From Oryza sativa Japonica Group (lineage: Eukaryota > Streptophyta > Magnoliopsida > Poales > Poaceae): 64,000 bases of DNA. The DNA is taken from positions 12,604,001 through 12,668,000 of the forward strand of contig NC_089040.1 of the NCBI RefSeq assembly GCF_034140825.1, written 5' to 3'. The position numbers and the translations under genes are program-made. This document shows, piece after piece, positions 58,884-64,000 of this stretch (its first letter is position 1; every line of letters starts with the position of its first letter). The notes below the pieces were generated by a model. That model did no database searches. It was not told where the DNA came from and worked only from the letters and a program-made list of their open reading frames with translations.

Positions 58884-61800
58884 TGTCACGCCCTAAGGTT
58901 CCCCTCCCTTGTTCTAAATTCATAAAATAAATCGTCCGAAGAAATTGTTTAATTTAACCTAGAGATGAATCCCTAATTAACAAATGCAAATAATAATCGG
59001 AATCGACATGTGGAATTTTTCTTGGATTCTACATGTCAAAATATGCTAACAGGATTTTTAGTGGAATTTTCAGAGCCTTGGAAATAATTTTAACCAATTA
59101 AAATGAGCAAAGGGCAATGTTAAATCTCTGGAAAAATCCTTTCTTCTTTTTCTTTTTCTTTTTCCTCTTTTTTCCTCTCTTCTTGGGCCGTCGGCCCAGT
59201 CCATTCACCTCCCGCGCCGGCCTTCCCTCGGCTGGGCCGGCCCAAGCCGGTTCCTCCCTCCTTCCTAACCCCTCCGGGTCACCGACAGGTGGGGCCCACC
59301 TGTCGGCCCCTTCTTCCACCTCCCGCCGCCGCTCCCCAAGCCGGCAACCGCCGAGCCGCCCACGCCGCCCGCCTCCCCCGCCTTCCGCGCCCCACTCCGC
59401 GCCCCGCGCCCACGTCGCCGCCCACCGTCCCCACTCCTCCCACTCAAGCGTGCACCCCGCAACGGAGGGATTCGAATTCGAATCTCTCTCTCTCTCTCTC
59501 TTTCTCTCCATTCCCCACGTCGGCGAGAAATCCGGCCACCTCCCGGCCTCGTCCGTCTCTCACGAGCCCCAATAAAGCTTCCCCGCACTCCCCACCACCT
59601 TTTTCCTCTTTCCGCCGCTCTCTCCCGTGCCCTCCATCACTCCCGCACCGCTACACCCGCCGCCGCCGCCTTTTCCACTCCTCCGGTCGCCGCTCGCCGC
59701 CGCTGGAGCCGCCGCCGAGCCAATCTGCTGCCACCATTAGCTTCACCGCCGCCAAAGCTACCCCGGCCACCGCATCCCCCATCCAATCCCGCCGTCGGGG
59801 CCCGCTTCTCTCCGCGCGCCGGTGAGTACCACCATAGCCGCCGCCGTCGGCCATGGCTCTCGCTCGTCGTGGGCACCCTCTCTCCCTCTAACCTCTCACA
59901 CTTCCTCTCTTAGGGTGTCCCGGAGCTCGGCCGCCGTTCGCTGTCGCCCTTCGGTCGCTCACCGTCGCCATTTGCCGTCGTCTCCTCCCGCGCCGGCCGA
60001 ACCCCGGTGAGAACTCCCTCTCTCTTCCTCCCGCGCGCGCCGCCGCTCCCCGCATGCGCGTCGCCGCGATGTACCGTCGCCCGCGTCGCCGGCCGCCGCC
60101 GTCGGTGGCCGCTTGCCGCCGCCGCCCTCGCCCTAACCGGCCGGCCGGCTTGAAGCCGAGCCAAGCCAGGCCGCCTTCCTCCTTTCCCCATGAGCCGCCG
60201 CCCGGTGGGCCCCGCCTGCCAGTACCCCTCCCTCCCCCTTGAGCTGCTGACCAGTGGGGCCCGCATGTCGGCGCCGCCCCACCCCTTGCTGACGTCAGCC
60301 CTGGGGCAATATTGCGCAATAAATACATTAAGGCTTTTTTCTTTATTAGTAAAAACACAGATAATCTTCTAAAAATCATAAGTAATTCATCCGAGCTCCG
60401 ATTAAGTCCATTCAAGTCTCAGTAAATTCATAAAAATGTATAGAATCCATTAAAAATGGTTTTGTTTCCTGTTTCAGTAGACTTATAGCATGTTTTGCTT
60501 GTGTGCTTTGTTTGTCGTGTAGATTTCGCCCGTTTCGTCGATTCGTGGTTTCTCAAAGAAGTTGCTGTGGTTCCATCAGTGCGAGAGCAAGGCAAGTCAT
60601 ACATTGCAATTGATCATATTGTACCCAATTTACAAATGTCCCGCATTTCTATTAAATATTGCATTGTTTTACAATATCATGTGGGATGGGTCCTATTACT
60701 CAGCTATATGTTGTTTCCCTTACGCCATTGATAACTTAGGTATTAAAATGACTAGATGTCGGTTTAGGAGATGCTTAGCCATGCTTAGTTCAACTAGTGC
60801 ACAAAAGGGGATCACACTAAAGCATAGACTTTGATTATTGGCAATAGCTTTGGATTAGTGCCACCGCAATGGTGTTGGTTAATTAAAATACACTACATGG
60901 TGGGCTGTGGGTGCATGGTTTTGCTAGTCGTGCCCATGGCGATTAAGGACCGGTTCGCTGGATGCCCTGGAAGAACTTATCGTACTTACCACAAGCCAGC
61001 GTGGGCAACGGCTGGGCTTGCAGTGTAGCTTTTCTCTAGCCGACGTACCCAGGCGAGGGTGGGCGTGATGGAGTTGGGTCGGCCGGGGTGTCCGGTTGAT
61101 CGGCTTCCGGATTCACCGCGGCATGAAAGGGGGCTGCCCGTTGCCTGCTGGGGACGGGGGCGAACCCTAAGGTGTGGTGCGATCGGTTAGAGAGGGTTAT
61201 GCGAAGGGTCCTGTCACGGCCTCTTTCCGGTATGTCGTGGTGGCATGTCGGCGCACGGGAACGTGTCGTGGGGATGTGTCTTGTGGGTACAGTTGTACAC
61301 CTCTGATCAGAGTAAAACTATTCGAATAGCCGTGCCCGCGGTTTTGGGCGGTCGACCAGATTCACCGTGATTAGTCTCACCCCTAGTTTAGCTTAATGAA
61401 CTGGTGTAGTTCAGGTGGTTGGTTGGGCCTGTTGCAACGTGGCGTAGCGTTGGACAGTGACTGGTTAATATTGCTTAATTACTACAACTGTTTTTACTAT
61501 TTTCAACTACTGGTTTTAAATGCCTGCTTTATGCAAATGAACCCCGTAGCCTCCGTTGGTTATATCCTGCATCATACCTCCTCTTCCGGTATGACTTGCT
61601 GAGTACAGTGGGTAGTACTCAGTCTTGCTCTTTTCCCCCACACCAGAGTTGAAGTTCTTCTCAGTTGGAGATGTCTTGAAGAGGTTGGTTTCGTCGCTGC
61701 CGTCAAGGGTTGCCTGTGGAATGGAATCGCCTGCTGCAGGAGTCAAGTCTTCAGGCTTAGCTCGCTTTTACCTTTTTTGCTGCATTTGTAATCTTTTATA

Positions 61801-61922
61801 TTTTTGTAAGACGTGGATCTGTATGTCAACAATTGTCATTTGTGTACCCTGGCTGGTCCTGGACAGGGGTTTAATACACATTCAGCTTAGAAATTCTGGT
61901 TCGTGAATTTCTGGGCGTGACA
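58884..61922 (+). repeat. 5' LTR, 3039 bp
   Basis: Starts TGTCACGCCC and ends GGGCGTGACA, a 10-bp inverted pair with the canonical TG...CA. The first third (59160-60300) is very GC-rich and the rest is AT-rich. Open frames in the GC-rich part are not genes. The promoter and polyadenylation signals of the element should be inside. Confidence 0.88.
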
Positions 61923-61925
61923 AGT

Positions 61926-61938
61926 TGGTATCAGAGCC
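61926..61938 (+). other. Primer-binding site, tRNA-Met type
   Basis: TGGTATCAGAGCC starts three bases after the LTR and is complementary to the 3' end of initiator methionine tRNA, as in most plant LTR elements. The stretch 61939-62715 is untranslated leader. Confidence 0.88.
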
Positions 61939-62715
61939 GACCTTGACCGTAGGACAAGCCAACTGGAAAACCTAAGAGCCCTCTGAACCCCTTTTCATAT
62001 GCACATGCCTTTTTCACTTGGATTTGTTTCGGGAAACTTTGGGGTTTGATCTTTTGATTTTGGGAGAAAATCTTGGTCGCCTATTTAATCGGATCTCTTG
62101 ACTAGGGACAGTCCAGGGTTTTAGCAAAACTTTATTTGGAATTTATTTGGCAGTCAGTCGGGAATTGTTAGGTGGAATGTATTAAGTTGTGTCTAGATTC
62201 GATGGGATGCAGTCTTTATGCGCATCATTATTATCATGCATTTATTTCATGCATTAAGTTATTGTTTAGTCAGTTGCATTAGTGTCTTTTGTCTGGGTTC
62301 ATGAAAAATGTTCCATGCATAAAAATCATCATGCTTGGCTAGTTGTTTGGGCCATTTGTTGCGTTGTTTAAATTTGGATTTGAGCATGTATTGATTCCTA
62401 TCCCTTGTCTACCTTAGAAGTCAGACCTGTTCTTCGATTGCAAGCGCCGCTCCGAGCTTCCGAGTCGTCGCCCTTAGCTTTATCGTCTTCTTAGTCTGTT
62501 TGCGTGCTAGTTTTTGTGTTTAGGTTTGTTGCTTGTGGGTTAGTCGGCGGTCGATATCATGTGTGAGTGGTATGACAGCCTTAATTAGGAATTGCGTGCC
62601 TCTTTTTCAGAGTTTTAATCAAGATTAAGATAATTGCACTTAATTTTATAAGAAAGATTAGTTTCTGAGCCATCTGTTTTCTTCCTTTCTCTTATTTCTA
62701 CCTATCCTCGTCCAG

Positions 62716-64000
62716 ATGGTGAAGACAAGGAATGATCCCCGTGACTCCAACGACGCCAGTGGCAGCGAAGAGCAGACAGATGAAGCTCATACTAGTGGTG
62801 CACCTGGCAGCAGTTCATCTCCGCCGCCCGAGAACCCAACAGTCACTCAGATGATGACAATGATGATGCAACAGATGCAGCAACATTACCATCAGATGTT
62901 GCAGCAGGCGCAACAGAACCAGCAGTTTGGTCCTCCACCATCACACGTGTCCAAACTGTTAGACTTTCTTCGTATCTAGCCACCCACTTTCTCAAGCACC
63001 ACCAACCCAATGGAGGCCAACGACTGGCTCCGTGCTATTGAGAAGAAGCTGAACCTACTGCAATGCAACGACCAAGAGAAAGTTGCTTTTGCTACACACC
63101 AGTTGCAAGGTCCCGCTTCTGCCTGGTGGGATAACTACGTGGTGACCCGTCCAGATGCAACGAAGGTTACTTGGGTAGAGTTTTGTCAAAACTTTAGGAA
63201 GGCACAGATTCCTGAAGGGATTGTGGCACAACAGAAGAGAGAGTTCCGTGCATTGCAACAAGGAACCAGAACGGTTACAGAGTACCTGCACGAGTTCAAC
63301 CGCCTCGCGCGCTACGCTCCTGAGGACGTGCGCACCGATGCTGAGAAGCAGGAGAAGTTTTTGTTTGGGCTCGACGATGAATTGACCAACCAGCTAATCT
63401 CCGGAGTCTATGAGGACTTTGAGAAGCTTGTGGACAAGGCTATCCGCCAGGAAGAGCAACGCAACAAAATGGACCGAAAAAGAAAGGCAGCTCAGATCAG
63501 CTTTCCTCAGGGGAACAATCAGAAGCCTCGCTTCATGACGGGACAGCTAGGTGGGCCTTCCACCCTGATCGTCTGTCAGCACCGTCCCTATCACCCGAGT
63601 AACTTCAACAACGATTACAACGGTGGCAGTCACAACAATAGTAAGCAGCACAACCACAACTCGACTCCACCCCTACTAATGGCACCAGCTCAGTCAGATC
63701 TGCCAGCTGTGTCAGCTCAGTCAGAACAACCCAAGAAGGGGGCTGTAGGAAAGCCAAGACCCTGCTTCAACTGTGGCAAGCACGGCCACTTTGCTGGCAA
63801 GTGTCCGAAGCTGAATCGCACTGGACCCAGGTTCATCCAGGCCCACGCCAATCATGTGTCTGCAGAGGAAGCACAGGCAGCACCAGAGGTCGTGTTGGGC
63901 ACGTTTCCAGTGAACTCATATCCAGCAACAGTTCTCTTTGATTCAGGTGCCTCGCATTCTTTCATTTCCAAAAGATTTGCTGGGACACATGGATTATCGG
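62716..64000 (+). pseudogene. gag to protease region of the Ty3/gypsy fossil
   Basis: The coding region starts at MVKTRNDPRDSNDASG, followed by a Gln/Met-rich segment, the retrotransposon gag domain (about 63000-63480), one CCHC zinc knuckle (CFNCGKHGHFAGKC, about 63764-63805) and the start of an aspartic protease (LFDSGASHSF, about 63937). It runs off the window. The reading frame looks broken about once in the visible part. Confidence 0.85.

Larger units (their letters stand above)
58884..64000 (+). mobile_element. Ty3/gypsy LTR retrotransposon fossil, left part
   Basis: The element begins with a long LTR at 58884, followed by a primer-binding site and gag, and enters pol at the right edge. 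The rest, including the 3' LTR, lies outside. The five bases CCTAG before the LTR are the candidate target duplication. A 3-kb LTR with this gag type recalls rice families such as RIRE3/RIRE8 (Del/Tekay-like), but that assignment is tentative. It looks broken, with about one break visible in the part present. Age cannot be judged because only one LTR is visible. Confidence 0.88.

Noticed and set aside
59098-60415. Overlapping open frames on both strands
   Set aside because: They lie in the GC-rich part of the LTR, are low-complexity and have no recognisable domain.

Overview
The window is plant nuclear DNA, almost certainly Asian rice (Oryza sativa). The evidence is a Pong transposon of the mPing/Ping/Pong family, many grass-type MITEs, GC-rich first exons, and chloroplast genes with GT-AG introns. 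From memory only, rice Lhca1 and the beta-glucosidase Os6BGlu24 are near neighbours on chromosome 6, which fits this locus. I ran no search; exon joins were checked by hand for splice sites and reading frame.

Layout. 1-6418: two Pong DNA transposons tail to tail. The geometry fits one Pong having inserted into another at a TAA target. 6625-7272: PAM68 (photosystem II assembly), minus strand. 7273-10440: intergenic DNA with three MITEs. 10441-10812: a small potato-inhibitor-I gene, plus. 11131-11688: a Tourist-like MITE. 12365-12884: a Clot-type thioredoxin-like gene, minus. 14656-17598: CDK5RAP3/C53 (UFMylation and ER-phagy), 9 exons, plus. 18438-23183: GH1 beta-glucosidase, 13 exons, minus. 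23.3-27.1 kb: intergenic DNA with a Tourist-like MITE, a SINE-like element and a tandem duplication. 27135-27572: a small AT-hook protein, minus. 28.7-33.2 kb: repeats. 33236-34255: Lhca1 (photosystem I antenna), plus, flanked by two related GC-rich repeats in opposite orientation. 37579-43026: SelO protein-AMPylase, 8 exons, minus.

43403-51914 is a complete Mutator-like element (MULE) of 8512 bp with terminal inverted repeats and a perfect 10-bp target duplication. It sits about 380 bp upstream of the SelO start. On one strand it carries three genes: a MuDR-type transposase, a plant-mobile-domain (PMD) protein in 8 exons, and a protein with two tandem GRF zinc fingers. Each frame is otherwise coherent but is cut by premature stops, six in all. 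Every one can be explained by a single C-to-T or G-to-A change, as expected from decay of methylated DNA. This three-gene MULE is the most unusual object in the window.

51.9-58.9 kb: mostly intergenic, with one Stowaway-like MITE and weak exon-like pieces. 58884-64000: the left part of a Ty3/gypsy retrotransposon fossil with a 3039-bp 5' LTR, a tRNA-Met-type primer site and gag to protease; it continues past the right edge.

The host genes do not form a pathway cluster. PAM68 and Lhca1 both serve the thylakoid, and C53, SelO and Clot are stress or quality-control factors, but their proximity looks incidental.
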